NCBI GenBank assembly: GCA_018266355.1
Contig: JAFEAP010000027.1
Coordinates: 35,106-99,105, forward strand
DNA: 64,000 bases
Source of the DNA: Bdellovibrionales bacterium
GTDB lineage: Bacteria; Bdellovibrionota; UBA1018
Direction: 5' to 3'
Both the position numbers and the translations under genes were made by a program. Under the pieces are notes generated by a model. It saw only the letters and a program-made list of their open reading frames with translations. It had not been told where the DNA came from and did no database searches. The first letter of the stretch is position 1. Each line of letters begins with the position of its first letter. Shown piece after piece: positions 44,170 through 52,680 of the stretch.

Positions 44170-45294
44170 TCAGGCCGCCCGCTTAGCCGGCGACTTCACC
44201 TGCGGCTTCACCGCCGGAGTGCTCGCGGACCGAAGCGCGACGATCGTGGTGGAAACGCCCTCCTCTCGGCCCTCGACGAGGCGTCGACGCTGCCATTCGG
44301 TGACCGCCGCGGACACCACGGCGGCGACGAAGCAAGCACCGAGAGTGAACCACCGCATTCCGCCCGAAGTCGGGATCATCGTGCGGAGCTCGGAAAGCGT
44401 GAACACGAACGCGACCGTCCGCATTTCGAAGGTGACCGATCGGATCCGGAGCGGGATTCCGAGGACGAGGTTTCGGCCGATGAGCGCCGCGACGAGCGGG
44501 CTCATTCCGATCAGCGGCGCGTCCGGGAACGGCGAGATGAGCCGGCCGAGCGTGTTCGCGACGACGAGGATCGCGCCGAAGGTGAGGGCGAACCTCACGC
44601 TGCCCATCTCGCGTTCGGCGACCGAGCCAAGCGGGAGGAAGAAGAGCAGATTCCACGCGAGCTGGAAGAAGGTGACGTGAGTGAACGCGGAGAGGACGGC
44701 GGTCGAGGTCGCGCCTCCGAAGGTCTCCATCGCCGTGTACGGCATCAGCATCGTGAAGAGGCTGAGCCCCGTGGCCGCGACGCCCGAGAGGATCGTCACG
44801 CGGACTTCCCGAAGCGGCGTCTCCGTCAGGAGGTACTCCGCGCGTTCGAGTCCGGTGCGGACGAGGCGCTTCGCCGTTTCGAGATCGCGGTCGAGCTCCT
44901 GTTGGCGTTTCGCGTGGGCGATCGACCGGGTCTCCGCGAGTTTCTTTTCCTGGGCGACCGTATTCGATTCGCGGAAAAGCGCGAGGGTCGGGCCTTTCAT
45001 CGCGATCATGTGGCATTCCGAGCACGCGACGAGCCCGTGCTCCTTACCGCCGTGACGGAAAGGCACCGCGATCAGCGTCTTCGGGCAGCGAGGACACGGC
45101 CCGACCGCCTTCCAATCGGGGCGAAGGGTCTCGGAATGGATGAGATCCCAAATTCGGCTCGTGAGCTGCGAATCGGAAAGCTTCATCAGCCGACCGAGAC
45201 TCAAATGCTCGATGCCGCAGTCGCCGCAACTCGCGGTAAACCCATTCACGCTCGTCGTCACGGCGAGCGCGCGCCGACACTGGATGCAGTTCAT
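44170..45294 (-). CDS. Rhomboid-like membrane protein with two zinc ribbons (probably inactive)
   Basis: A 374-residue protein. The cytosolic N terminus has two CxxC pairs (NCIQCRRA, SCGDCGIEH) and then CPRCPK...ACSECHM, i.e. two zinc-ribbon-like units. A coiled, charged region of about 60 residues follows, then six or so membrane segments. The rhomboid L1/TM2 pattern FTHVTFFQLAWNLLFF and the Ser motif LIGMSPLVAALIG are recognisable. In the last helix, where the catalytic His is expected, the sequence is GMRWFTLGACFVA with no His. It is therefore likely an inactive rhomboid-fold protein. Confidence 0.65.
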   Translation of the reverse strand: MNCIQCRRALAVTTSVNGFTASCGDCGIEHLSLGRLMKLSDSQLTSRIWDLIHSETLRPDWKAVGPCPRCPKTLIAVPFRHGGKEHGLVACSECHMIAMKGPTLALFRESNTVAQEKKLAETRSIAHAKRQQELDRDLETAKRLVRTGLERAEYLLTETPLREVRVTILSGVAATGLSLFTMLMPYTAMETFGGATSTAVLSAFTHVTFFQLAWNLLFFLPLGSVAEREMGSVRFALTFGAILVVANTLGRLISPFPDAPLIGMSPLVAALIGRNLVLGIPLRIRSVTFEMRTVAFVFTLSELRTMIPTSGGMRWFTLGACFVAAVVSAAVTEWQRRRLVEGREEGVSTTIVALRSASTPAVKPQVKSPAKRAA

Positions 45295-45397
45295 TCGGTA
45301 ACCCCCCGGATAAACCCTAAGGGCCTAGTTTACCGGGTTATATTCGGTGCGTCAAAGTTCGGTCGACGGACTGTAACTTATTGAATTATATGATGTA

Positions 45398-45766
45398 TCA
45401 GTAAACGTTCCGCTGTTCTTGGTTTTCGTAGGTTTCGACGCCGGCGTCTTTTCGCAGGCGGTGCTTTCGGAGTCCCGGTTTTAAATTCGCGAGCGGCGGA
45501 TGCGGGTCTTCTTGTTTCAGGTGCATCCCCCCTTCGTCCGGGTGCCGAGAGCCATAGATTCCCTCGGCGTGAAGGGTGTGACCGGATTCGATGTCTTGTT
45601 CGACGTTCCAGTCGTCATGGGTCTTCTTCATGCTCCGGCGAATGCGCGTATTCAGCCAATAGAGGACGCTGATCAGAGCGGCCAGGACGAAGGTGCTGAT
45701 GAGGAGACCGACGAGCACGAGGCTCGCGGTGGAAGAACCGGGCGTAGCGATCGTAGTGGTGTCCAT
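45398..45766 (-). CDS. Small single-span membrane protein, unknown
   Basis: A 122-residue protein with an ideal ribosome site (AAGGAGGTG) before the chosen ATG. After a Ser/Thr-rich start, one membrane segment (LVLVGLLISTFVLAALISVLYWL, split here as about residues 16-38) is followed by a basic, His-rich cytosolic tail. No family recognised. Confidence 0.6.
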   Translation of the reverse strand: MDTTTIATPGSSTASLVLVGLLISTFVLAALISVLYWLNTRIRRSMKKTHDDWNVEQDIESGHTLHAEGIYGSRHPDEGGMHLKQEDPHPPLANLKPGLRKHRLRKDAGVETYENQEQRNVY

Positions 45767-45932
45767 GGCGGCACCTCCTTCTCGCCCGATAAAGTGCATA
45801 ACTCCCGCCAGGGAGGATCGAGTAAAAATGCCTCACCCTCCGATTAAGTTCGCATATCCACTGCGGTCAAACGGTAACCGGGAGCCGCGACGAAGGGCTG
45901 GACGTTTTCCGCGGATTCGCGAAAATGAAGGC

Positions 45933-46355
45933 ATGCATCTCGATAAACTCGAATACCTCGCGAAACTCGCCGAAGCGGTGAGCAACGATTGGCAACCGAC
46001 CCTCGTCGAAGCGGACCAGGGGGACCAGCAGACCTTTTCTTGGATGCGTTCCGATCGGAGAGGGGCTTCCGTCCCGGCGGCGATCGCCGAGCACGTCGCG
46101 GCCTGGTGCCCGGAGCTCGTGCTCGAACTGATCGGCGAGATCCGTCGGAGGGACGTCCTTCTCGAACGCGCGCGAGACTTCGCCGTTGCCGTCGGCATCG
46201 GTCATTACGATTGGACGGATGAGGCCGCCGTTTCCTACAAGGAAGTCCGGATCGACAACAAGAAGATCGCCGACGCGTTCGCGTGGTCGAAGGATCTCGA
46301 CCAGCTTCGGCGCGAAATCGAGGAAAGGGCGAATTACCGCGAGGCGAAGAAGTAA
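45933..46355 (+). CDS. Small cytosolic protein, unknown
   Basis: A 140-residue protein, charged and probably helical, with a GAAGG-like site before the ATG. Marks such as QQTFSWMRSDRRG and GIGHYDWTDEAAVSYKE do not point to a known family. Its last 22 bases overlap, tail to tail, with the convergent receiver-domain gene. Confidence 0.6.
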   Translation: MHLDKLEYLAKLAEAVSNDWQPTLVEADQGDQQTFSWMRSDRRGASVPAAIAEHVAAWCPELVLELIGEIRRRDVLLERARDFAVAVGIGHYDWTDEAAVSYKEVRIDNKKIADAFAWSKDLDQLRREIEERANYREAKK

Positions 46356-46792
46356 GCCGCCGCCGCGAGAATCACGAGGCCGGCGATCAGGAGCGGAAGC
46401 TTTCCGCCGCTCTTTTTAGGCGCCGCCGCGTCGCCGGTCAGGAACGGTCCGATTCGCTCGGCGAAATCCTCGTAGCGCAGGGGTTTCTTCAGGAAGGGAA
46501 GGTGCGTGTTGTAGTCTTCCTTGCCGGTGGTCAGGACGAACGGAGTGCGTCCCGTCTTGAAGTAGACTTCCTTCACGAGATCGACGCCGCTCTTTTGGCC
46601 GGCGAGTTGGAGATCGGAAAGGATCACGTCGTATTTCTTCGCCGAAGGCCCGAGGAGGAGTTCCGCCGCTTTTTCGGCGGAGTCCGCGAACTCGAGGGTC
46701 GTTTGCGGGTTCAGCTTATTGAACATCGCTTTGATGAGCGGGTAAATCATCGGATCGTCTTCGACTACGAGAGCGAGTTTGGGCGTCGGCAT
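46334..46792 (-). CDS. Response-regulator receiver domain with C-terminal membrane anchor
   Basis: A 152-residue protein. Residues of about 1-122 are a receiver domain with the acidic pocket (LVVEDDPM), phospho-acceptor Asp (DVILSDLQL), Thr (FVLTTGKED) and Lys (FLKKPLRYED). Instead of an output domain it ends with GGKLPLLIAGLVILAAAAYF, one membrane helix. The receiver would therefore be tethered to the inner membrane. A phosphate sink or a local partner-binding role is possible. No kinase gene is adjacent. Confidence 0.82.
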   Translation of the reverse strand: MPTPKLALVVEDDPMIYPLIKAMFNKLNPQTTLEFADSAEKAAELLLGPSAKKYDVILSDLQLAGQKSGVDLVKEVYFKTGRTPFVLTTGKEDYNTHLPFLKKPLRYEDFAERIGPFLTGDAAAPKKSGGKLPLLIAGLVILAAAAYFFASR

Positions 46793-46891
46793 GGATCTAG
46801 TTTAAACGGATTCCAAGGCGCGCTAAACTCCGATTTCACGATTAGATGCCTCGCGTCAGCTTCGTCCGACCCCCGGGAATTCGTTGGGGGT

Positions 46892-46920
46892 TTGACAAAC
46901 GTCGGGGCGGTGATTAACAC
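46892..46920 (+). promoter_or_regulatory. Sigma-70 promoter of the tRNA-Val gene
   Basis: A perfect -35 TTGACA (46892-46897) and a -10-like TAACAC (46915-46920) with a 17-bp spacer end 16 bases before the tRNA. Confidence 0.65.
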
Positions 46921-46936
46921 CAGGTCTCACGCTTAT

Positions 46937-47011
46937 TGGAGCGTAGCTCAGTGGCAGAGCATCGCCTTCACACGGCGAGGGTCGCTGGTTCAACCCCAGT
47001 CGCTCCAACCA
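46937..47011 (+). tRNA. tRNA-Val (anticodon CAC)
   Basis: A 75-base cloverleaf. The acceptor stem TGGAGCG pairs with CGCTCCA, followed by A and an encoded CCA. The D stem is GCTC/GAGC, the anticodon stem TCGCC/GGCGA with loop TTCACAC, and the T arm GCTGG-TTCAACC-CCAGT. The anticodon CAC reads GTG codons. It marks the border between GC-rich chromosomal DNA and the lower-GC copper region. Confidence 0.95.
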
Positions 47012-47025
47012 TTAAACGAAAGATC

Positions 47026-47064
47026 AAACGCCGCTGAGGTGCGAACCCGGCGGCGTTTTCGTTT
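47026..47064 (+). terminator. Terminator after tRNA-Val
   Basis: AAACGCCGC (47026-47034) pairs with GCGGCGTTT (47050-47058), followed by a T-rich stretch (TCGTTT). It lies 15 bases after the tRNA CCA end. Confidence 0.8.
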
Positions 47065-47123
47065 GGTTCTAAGTACTTAAAAACACTGAAAAGCGGCCTT
47101 CGTCCTCAGCCCGAAAATCTGGT

Positions 47124-47141
47124 GTTATCTCGTGAGATAAC
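47124..47141. repeat. Perfect 8-bp inverted repeat in the island's left flank
   Basis: GTTATCTC-GT-GAGATAAC. It lies in a 137-bp stretch (47,065-47,200) with no recognisable gene, which also holds three nearby GCTACC copies (47,145-47,180). It may be a leftover of a recombination site or an operator. Confidence 0.4.
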
Positions 47142-47200
47142 AAGAGTTCACTACCAAGTTGCTACCGGCTTGCTACCAGCTACGGATAGCCACTGAGTCA

Positions 47201-47368
47201 TTAGCGTCTGACCCTGTTCACAATGAAGTACAGCGGCAGCGGCAGAAACACGAAGTAGAGCACTAACGGCGCGCTGTGGTGGCTACCCGGTTCGGTGATC
47301 AAGTACAGGGATAAAATCCCGATCACGACATACGGAATGTGATGCCAAATCCAACCGTGATCTTTCAT
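47201..47368 (-). CDS. Small His-rich membrane protein coupled to copA
   Basis: A 55-residue protein. It begins [18 protein letters not shown] and has two hydrophobic segments ([12 protein letters not shown] and [16 protein letters not shown]) separated by EPGSHHSAP. Four His and a Trp cluster near the ends of the segments, suitable for copper binding. The ATG overlaps the copA stop by four bases (ATGA), strong evidence that it is a real, co-translated gene. It may be related to the short membrane proteins (DUF2933-like) often found in copper clusters, but I cannot confirm this. Confidence 0.7.
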   Translation of the reverse strand: MKDHGWIWHHIPYVVIGILSLYLITEPGSHHSAPLVLYFVFLPLPLYFIVNRVRR

Positions 47369-49752
47369 AGACTGACCTTTCGCAATCGGAGCGCATTTCC
47401 GATTACCGAGACGGAACTCAGACTCATCGCGGCGCTGGCAATCATCGGACTCAGCAGGAGTCCAAAAAATGGGTAAAGGACACCGGCGGCGATAGGCACT
47501 CCGAGAAAGTTATAGATCAAAGCAAAGAATAGGTTCTGCCGAATGTTCCGCATGGTCGACTGACTGAGACGGCGCGCCCGGAGTATCCCGCGCAAATCCC
47601 CTTTCACTAGGGTGACTCCCGCACTTTGCATCGCTACGTCCGTGCCGGAACCCATCGCGATGCCGACCTGTGCCTGAGCCAATGCCGGAGCGTCGTTCAC
47701 GCCATCGCCCGCCATGGCAACTACGCGCCCCTTGGCTTGCAACTCTTTGATCACGGCACTTTTCTGGTCGGGGAGGACTTCCGCGCGAACCTCGGTGATC
47801 CCGAGTTTGCTCGCGACGGCTTGAGCGGTGCTCCGATGATCCCCGGTCAACATGACTACTGTGATTCCCTCGGCGATCAACTGCCGGATTGCTTCGGGGG
47901 TACTCGCCTTAATCGGATCGGCAACACCGATTAATCCCGCCGCCTTACCGTTCACAGCCAAGAAGACAACCGTCTGCCCGTCAGAGAGCATCGTCTTCGC
48001 TTGGACTTCTAGCTCTCCGGAATCAACTCCGAGATCTTTCATGAGAGCCAGGTTTCCAAACGCGATCCGGTCTTTGCCAATCTCCGCCGTAACCCCTTTA
48101 CCGGTAATGGCGTGAAAATTCTTCACTTCGTCGTTCAGTGAGACTCCCTTTTCTTTCCCCGCCTCGATGATTGCGGCGGCCAGCGGGTGTTCACTCCCTT
48201 TTTCGAGTCCGCTCGCCAGTTCCAAAAGTCGTCGCTCAGTAAATTCGCTGAACGCTTTCACGCTGACGACCTTGGGCTTTCCTTCGGTCAGAGTGCCGGT
48301 CTTATCCACCACGAGAGTGTCGACTTTTCCTAGGACCTCGAGCGCCTCTGCGTTTTTTACGAGCACTCCGTTCTGAGCGCCCACTCCGGTTCCCACCATG
48401 ATCGACATGGGAGTCGCTAAACCTAAAGCGCACGGGCATGCGATGATGAGGACTGCCACCGAATTCACGAGTGCGTATGCGAACCTCGGCTCTGGACCAA
48501 CCACCGCCCAAACGATGAAAGTGGCAATTGCGATCAAAACGACGGCGGGAACAAAGTAGGCCGAAACTCGGTCCGCTAACCGTTGAATTGGGGCACGCGA
48601 ACGTTGCGCTTCTGCGACCATCTGAACGATTTGGGCGAGGAGCGTCTCCGCTCCGATGCGTGTCGCTTCCACGACGATTCCGCCATTATTCCCGTTCACA
48701 GTGCCGGCGGAAACCGAATCACCCGGACCCTTTTCGACGGGGATGGACTCGCCAGTGATCATCGACTCGTCGATGGAGCTGCGGCCGGTGATTACCTTTC
48801 CATCCACAGGGACCTTTTCACCTGGGCGTACACGCAGGCGGTCTCCGACAGCGATCGTCTCCACCAATACGTCTTCTTCCCGTCCATCCGGGAAAATCTT
48901 CCGCGCCGATTTCGGCGCAAGTTTCAGAAGCGAGCGGATCGCCGCGCTCGTTTGTCCACGCGCTTTCAACTCTAATACCTGTCCAAGCAAGACGAGCGTC
49001 ATGATCGCCGCCGCTGCCTCAAAGTAAACGCCGACCTGACCGTTTTCCATCCGGAACGAACCTGGAAAAATAGAAGGCATCGCGGTCGCGAGAATGCTGA
49101 AAAGATACGCGACTCCCGTACCCAGCGCGATCAGCGTGAACATATTCAGGCTTCGGTTTCGCACGGACTCGTAGCCACGCTGGAAAATCGGAAAACCCGC
49201 CCAGAGCACTACCGGAGACGCAAGACCAAGCTGGATCCAATTGAATCCAGAACTCATGGTCACCATGGCGAGCGGATTGTTGGGTAACAAATCGGACATC
49301 GTGAGCGCCAACAACGGAACCGTGACGGCCGCCGCGATCCAAAACCGCTTCGTCATATCTTGAAGCTCTAAATCGGGCGCTTCATCTCCAACGGTGGGAT
49401 GAAGGGGCTCCAGGGCCATTCCGCATATCGGGCAGGAACCTGGGCCCTGCTGGCGGATTTCGGGGTGCATCGGGCAAGTGTAAATGCCGGTCGCATCTCC
49501 CGCCGAAATTACTTTCGAGCGATGAAAATCGATATTTGAGCTGTATTTACTTGGATCCATTTCAAACTTCTTCAAACAGTGCTTCGAGCAGAAAAAATAA
49601 TCCTTCCCGTTGAAGGTTATCGTACCGGCCGCCTCGCCGGGATCGACGTCCATTCCGCAGACTGGATCTTTCGCCGGCAGGGGTATCGCCGGGGTTACAA
49701 GGTGACGTTCGCAACAACTCTTATCCGCGGACTTCGTATTTTCTGTTTTCAT
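47365..49752 (-). CDS. copA: Copper-translocating P-type ATPase (P1B) with YHS and HMBD domains
   Basis: A 795-residue inner-membrane pump exporting Cu(I)/Ag(I) from the cytosol. Start at MKTENTK with a GGAGAAAA site. The N terminus has a YHS domain ([20 protein letters not shown], then [11 protein letters not shown]). A heavy-metal-binding HMBD follows ([20 protein letters not shown]); there is no classical CxxC HMA domain. Then come eight membrane segments with the CPC motif ([13 protein letters not shown]), the phosphorylation site [13 protein letters not shown], the GSEHPLA nucleotide site and [10 protein letters not shown]. It is downstream of cueR and is followed by the coupled small gene. 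Confidence 0.95.
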   Translation of the reverse strand: MKTENTKSADKSCCERHLVTPAIPLPAKDPVCGMDVDPGEAAGTITFNGKDYFFCSKHCLKKFEMDPSKYSSNIDFHRSKVISAGDATGIYTCPMHPEIRQQGPGSCPICGMALEPLHPTVGDEAPDLELQDMTKRFWIAAAVTVPLLALTMSDLLPNNPLAMVTMSSGFNWIQLGLASPVVLWAGFPIFQRGYESVRNRSLNMFTLIALGTGVAYLFSILATAMPSIFPGSFRMENGQVGVYFEAAAAIMTLVLLGQVLELKARGQTSAAIRSLLKLAPKSARKIFPDGREEDVLVETIAVGDRLRVRPGEKVPVDGKVITGRSSIDESMITGESIPVEKGPGDSVSAGTVNGNNGGIVVEATRIGAETLLAQIVQMVAEAQRSRAPIQRLADRVSAYFVPAVVLIAIATFIVWAVVGPEPRFAYALVNSVAVLIIACPCALGLATPMSIMVGTGVGAQNGVLVKNAEALEVLGKVDTLVVDKTGTLTEGKPKVVSVKAFSEFTERRLLELASGLEKGSEHPLAAAIIEAGKEKGVSLNDEVKNFHAITGKGVTAEIGKDRIAFGNLALMKDLGVDSGELEVQAKTMLSDGQTVVFLAVNGKAAGLIGVADPIKASTPEAIRQLIAEGITVVMLTGDHRSTAQAVASKLGITEVRAEVLPDQKSAVIKELQAKGRVVAMAGDGVNDAPALAQAQVGIAMGSGTDVAMQSAGVTLVKGDLRGILRARRLSQSTMRNIRQNLFFALIYNFLGVPIAAGVLYPFFGLLLSPMIASAAMSLSSVSVIGNALRLRKVSL

Positions 49753-49784
49753 AAACTTTTCTCCGAACCACGTGGTGGACAAGA

Positions 49785-50213
49785 TTAATCGTTGCCGAGC
49801 TTTTGAAGAATCGGGCATTCAGGCCGCTCATCACCGTGACACTTCTTTGCGAGTGTCCGGAGCGCGTCGGCCATCGACCGCAGTTCCGACGCTTTCTCTT
49901 CCAGATCTCTAACGTGCTCAAGCGCGAGCTTCTTTACCTCGGAACTCGGACGACTTCTGTTCCGCCATAGCCCCAGGAGTTTTTTGATTTCCTTCATTGA
50001 AAATCCGAGATCCCGTGACCTTCTCACGAAGGTTAAAGAATGCACGTCATTCAAATCGTAAATGCGATATCCAGAATCCGCCCGCTTCACCTTCGGAACA
50101 AGTCCGATGGACTCGTAATGTCGGATCATTTTCGCGCTAACCCCGGACGCTTTCGCAGCCTGGCCGATGTTCATCGATGATAAGTTCGTCCGCTTTACAG
50201 TACGTGATTTCAT
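49785..50213 (-). CDS. cueR: CueR-type MerR family copper regulator
   Basis: A 142-residue MerR protein. The winged helix-turn-helix starts at [20 protein letters not shown]. The effector end has CHGDERPEC, two Cys with seven residues between them as in CueR, followed by PIL. This is the Cu(I)/Ag(I)-selective pattern. Start at MKSRTV (50213); an internal ATG at 50174 would give the usual short CueR. A matching MerR promoter lies just upstream, so it activates its own operon cueR-copA-small gene. Confidence 0.93.
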   Translation of the reverse strand: MKSRTVKRTNLSSMNIGQAAKASGVSAKMIRHYESIGLVPKVKRADSGYRIYDLNDVHSLTFVRRSRDLGFSMKEIKKLLGLWRNRSRPSSEVKKLALEHVRDLEEKASELRSMADALRTLAKKCHGDERPECPILQKLGND

Positions 50214-50232
50214 AGCGCCACCTTCTATAAAC

Positions 50233-50263
50233 AGCATCCACCTTCCCATCATGGGAAGGTCAA
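50233..50263 (-). promoter_or_regulatory. CueR-type promoter with 19-bp spacer and palindromic operator
   Basis: On the minus strand, TTGACC (-35, 50258-50263) and GATGCT (-10, 50233-50238) are separated by 19 bp, the over-long spacing typical of MerR-activated promoters. The dyad ACCTTCCCAT-x-ATGGGAAGGT (50240-50260) fills the spacer and matches the consensus of copper MerR operators. It drives cueR and copA. Confidence 0.88.
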
Positions 50264-50303
50264 GGTATTAAAAAATGATAATCGGCGGGCCGCTAATGAG
50301 AGG

Positions 50304-50801
50304 CTACTTTAGAATTGCCGCGCTCTCGCTCACCCAGGTGGAAATCGCCGCTTTATCTTCCTTCGTTAGCTTTTGCCTCGAATGAAGGATGCGGTATCGA
50401 AAAGGGGGCATATCGCCTTCTCGGACTTCATCGCCGATAGCCTTCAGATCTTCCTCTACCGACGCGTGACTTTTGAACGGGAAGTCGTTCGAGAAATCGA
50501 GGTGCTTTTTCGACTCGGCGATGTCGGAATCAATTAGCTGCCGAATGCCCGGGATCTTATAGTAACTCGGATAGCGGGTCTGGTTACTGTGGCAGTCGAA
50601 ACAAGCCTTCTGGAAAATCGGCTTTACCTGAGCCAAATAAGAGACACCGATCCGCTTCAGTTTTTCATCCCGAATTTCTTGTTCAGATCGAGACCGTGCG
50701 GGCTCATCATGATGGTGATGTCCTTCGTGAGCGAATACTGCCGTTGCGGCCATAAGGCTCAATGCAACGTAGATCGTTTGTAGTCTCACACTCCCGCTCA
50801 T
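50304..50801 (-). CDS. Periplasmic haem-binding domain protein (Haem_bd type)
   Basis: A 165-residue exported protein. The signal peptide is followed by a His cluster (HEGHHHHDE). The haem site is ACFDCHSNQTRYP (CxxCH), and GIRQLIDSDI, KKHLDFS, and DMPPFRYRILH are conserved for the family; the Met of DMPP is a likely axial ligand. It is the last gene of the ECF-driven operon of oxidase, outer-membrane protein, YtkA-like protein and this one. It may accept electrons from copper or keep the periplasmic redox state. Confidence 0.88.
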   Translation of the reverse strand: MSGSVRLQTIYVALSLMAATAVFAHEGHHHHDEPARSRSEQEIRDEKLKRIGVSYLAQVKPIFQKACFDCHSNQTRYPSYYKIPGIRQLIDSDIAESKKHLDFSNDFPFKSHASVEEDLKAIGDEVREGDMPPFRYRILHSRQKLTKEDKAAISTWVSESAAILK

Positions 50802-50810
50802 AACCTACTC

Positions 50811-51464
50811 CTATTTCGACGCTTGAAATTCGAAAATCTTCTCGCCATGAGCTGTGACGATTTTAATGGCCCACGGTCCTTGCATCGAAAATACAGCCTT
50901 CGCTTGGTAGCGACCCGGCTTGAGCTCTTTCACGCGTGGCGTCTCTGTCCCCATGTCCATGCTGGTCATGTACACTTGGGCGGTCGGCTTTAGTCCGGGG
51001 ATGGTCTTACCGGTTTTTGCGTCCTTGATTTCGAATTCATAAACGTTCGCCCCGACCTTGGCGACCGAGGACGACTGAACCAATTCGATCTGATAGCTAT
51101 TCGGAGCCGCGGCGTCTTTCTCGCCGGCCATCGCCATATCGCCCGAGTGCATCCCAGACATGGAATGACCTTTATGACCCGATTCCGATTTCTTGGAGTC
51201 GGACATTTTCATTTCTTCCATGTCCATGCCCTCATAGCCCGAACCTTCCACCATCATCAGATTCATCATCCGAACTTCGGGTTCCTTATCACCAAACCCT
51301 CGGTTGTCTTGGAGATCGTTCCCCGCATCGCTCGACTGAACGGTGTATATTTTTTTCGCCTTAATGAGGGGCATGTCTTTCATGCTCTCGGCATCAGCTG
51401 CCTGACCAAAAGAAGCGACGGACAGAAGGAGAAAACATAAGAGAGAGAGATTTGTTTTTCTCAT
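50811..51464 (-). CDS. Met/His-rich YtkA-like periplasmic protein
   Basis: A 217-residue secreted protein. After the signal peptide, residues of about 60-120 are rich in Met, His and acidic residues (MMNLMMVEGSGYEGMDMEEM, then HSMSGMHSGDMAMAG), likely a Cu(I) sponge. The C-terminal 90 residues form a YtkA/FixH-like beta-sandwich (PTAQVYMTSMDMGTETPRV, FSMQGPWAIKI). It probably chelates copper and hands it to the multicopper oxidase made by the same operon. Confidence 0.82.
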   Translation of the reverse strand: MRKTNLSLLCFLLLSVASFGQAADAESMKDMPLIKAKKIYTVQSSDAGNDLQDNRGFGDKEPEVRMMNLMMVEGSGYEGMDMEEMKMSDSKKSESGHKGHSMSGMHSGDMAMAGEKDAAAPNSYQIELVQSSSVAKVGANVYEFEIKDAKTGKTIPGLKPTAQVYMTSMDMGTETPRVKELKPGRYQAKAVFSMQGPWAIKIVTAHGEKIFEFQASK

Positions 51465-51474
51465 AGGAGCGTCC

Positions 51475-52680
51475 TCAGTTCGGCACGTACTGGTGCTGTT
51501 GATTTAGAATTGTTCTTCGCGGCGCAAGATGTTGATTGATCGTGGCGTCGAAACTGAAAACAAAGCCCACTTCAACCGTCTGCTCGTAGCGAACATCGCT
51601 AGACTGAGCCATTGCGAGTGCGCTTCCTCTCCATTGGCCAAGATACTGCGCGACGAGATCGAAACCTTGACCGAGGCGTTTCACGCCGGTGAGGGCACCG
51701 CCGTACGACTTGGAGTTATCGACTTTAAAGTAGTCCTTATATGCGCCCGTGAGCGCGACTTGATAACCCGGACTTCCAAATGGGCTCGAAAGGTAACGAA
51801 CGGATGCGGTCAAAGTATTCGAGTCGGCCTGATAACTATCGGTGACGTTTCGAAATGACCTTAGGTCACTTCCAAATCCGGCGATGTCTTGAACTCTCAA
51901 GTCCCAGCGGTTCGTCACGCTTGTATTGAGATTGATCACGCCGCCGGCGTAGACTTGGTTTAATCCGCTCGCTCCGCCAGAGTTCACCGTAAAATGTTCG
52001 AAGCCGAAACCGTAAGACGGCACTCGCTGGAAGGCCTCCATGCCGGGCTCCCCAAGAAATTCGAAACTCGCCCCGAAAGAATTAATTCCAGTCTCGGTGC
52101 CGATTCCGGCGCTATTAATCAGGTGTTGAGCATGAACGCTCTCGTAGTATTTAAGTCCCTGATTGAGGGTGACTGACGCGACGTTTGAGTAGCGATGTTC
52201 TTCCGCGTTCTCTCCGTTCGAAAACGGATTGAGCGGATTAGTCAGCGTAACCAGGTCATCGCCACGGATTGTGGGAAAGTCGACGACATGAGCGGTCGGA
52301 TTATCACTCCTACCGATAAGCGCTTCGAGTCTCTCGCCTTGATAATCAAGAAACGCTTGATTCAAAAATAACTGAGTGCCGAGTCCCTTATTGGTTTCAT
52401 CGAGAGTAAGCCAGCCAAGACCGGTACTCCCTATCGCTTCACCGTCCGCGAGCCTCTGCGCAGCTCCGACAAGCAGAGCTGAGTCGCTGAAATTAACCGC
52501 TGACTTCGCTTGATTTCCGGTTTCGGCCGATCGCGAAGCGTTTAAAGTGGCCGCACCGACGCCAGAGATATCAATCTGGGGCGTAAGGCTCTGATCTTCC
52601 GGTACTGGGACAGGTTGGGCTTGGGTGGCGAAGGCTGAGGGGACGCCAAGCAAGAGTGCAAATAGAATAAGATGCTTCAC
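51475..52680 (-). CDS. Outer-membrane beta-barrel protein of the copper operon
   Basis: A 401-residue exported protein with signal peptide ending PSAFA. The rest shows the alternating pattern of a beta-barrel (FLNQAFLDYQGERLEALIGR, GGALTGVKRLGQGFDLVAQYL) and would form a channel in the outer membrane. It starts with GTG overlapping the oxidase stop (GTGA), so it is coupled to that gene. It could serve the role played by PcoB/CopB in other copper operons, but its sequence is not clearly of that family. Confidence 0.72.
   Translation of the reverse strand: MKHLILFALLLGVPSAFATQAQPVPVPEDQSLTPQIDISGVGAATLNASRSAETGNQAKSAVNFSDSALLVGAAQRLADGEAIGSTGLGWLTLDETNKGLGTQLFLNQAFLDYQGERLEALIGRSDNPTAHVVDFPTIRGDDLVTLTNPLNPFSNGENAEEHRYSNVASVTLNQGLKYYESVHAQHLINSAGIGTETGINSFGASFEFLGEPGMEAFQRVPSYGFGFEHFTVNSGGASGLNQVYAGGVINLNTSVTNRWDLRVQDIAGFGSDLRSFRNVTDSYQADSNTLTASVRYLSSPFGSPGYQVALTGAYKDYFKVDNSKSYGGALTGVKRLGQGFDLVAQYLGQWRGSALAMAQSSDVRYEQTVEVGFVFSFDATINQHLAPRRTILNQQHQYVPN

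Noticed and set aside
49753..49818. Upstream extension of copA to 49818
   Set aside because: The extension overlaps the end of cueR, while the ATG at 49752 has a good GGAGAAAA site and the expected N terminus.
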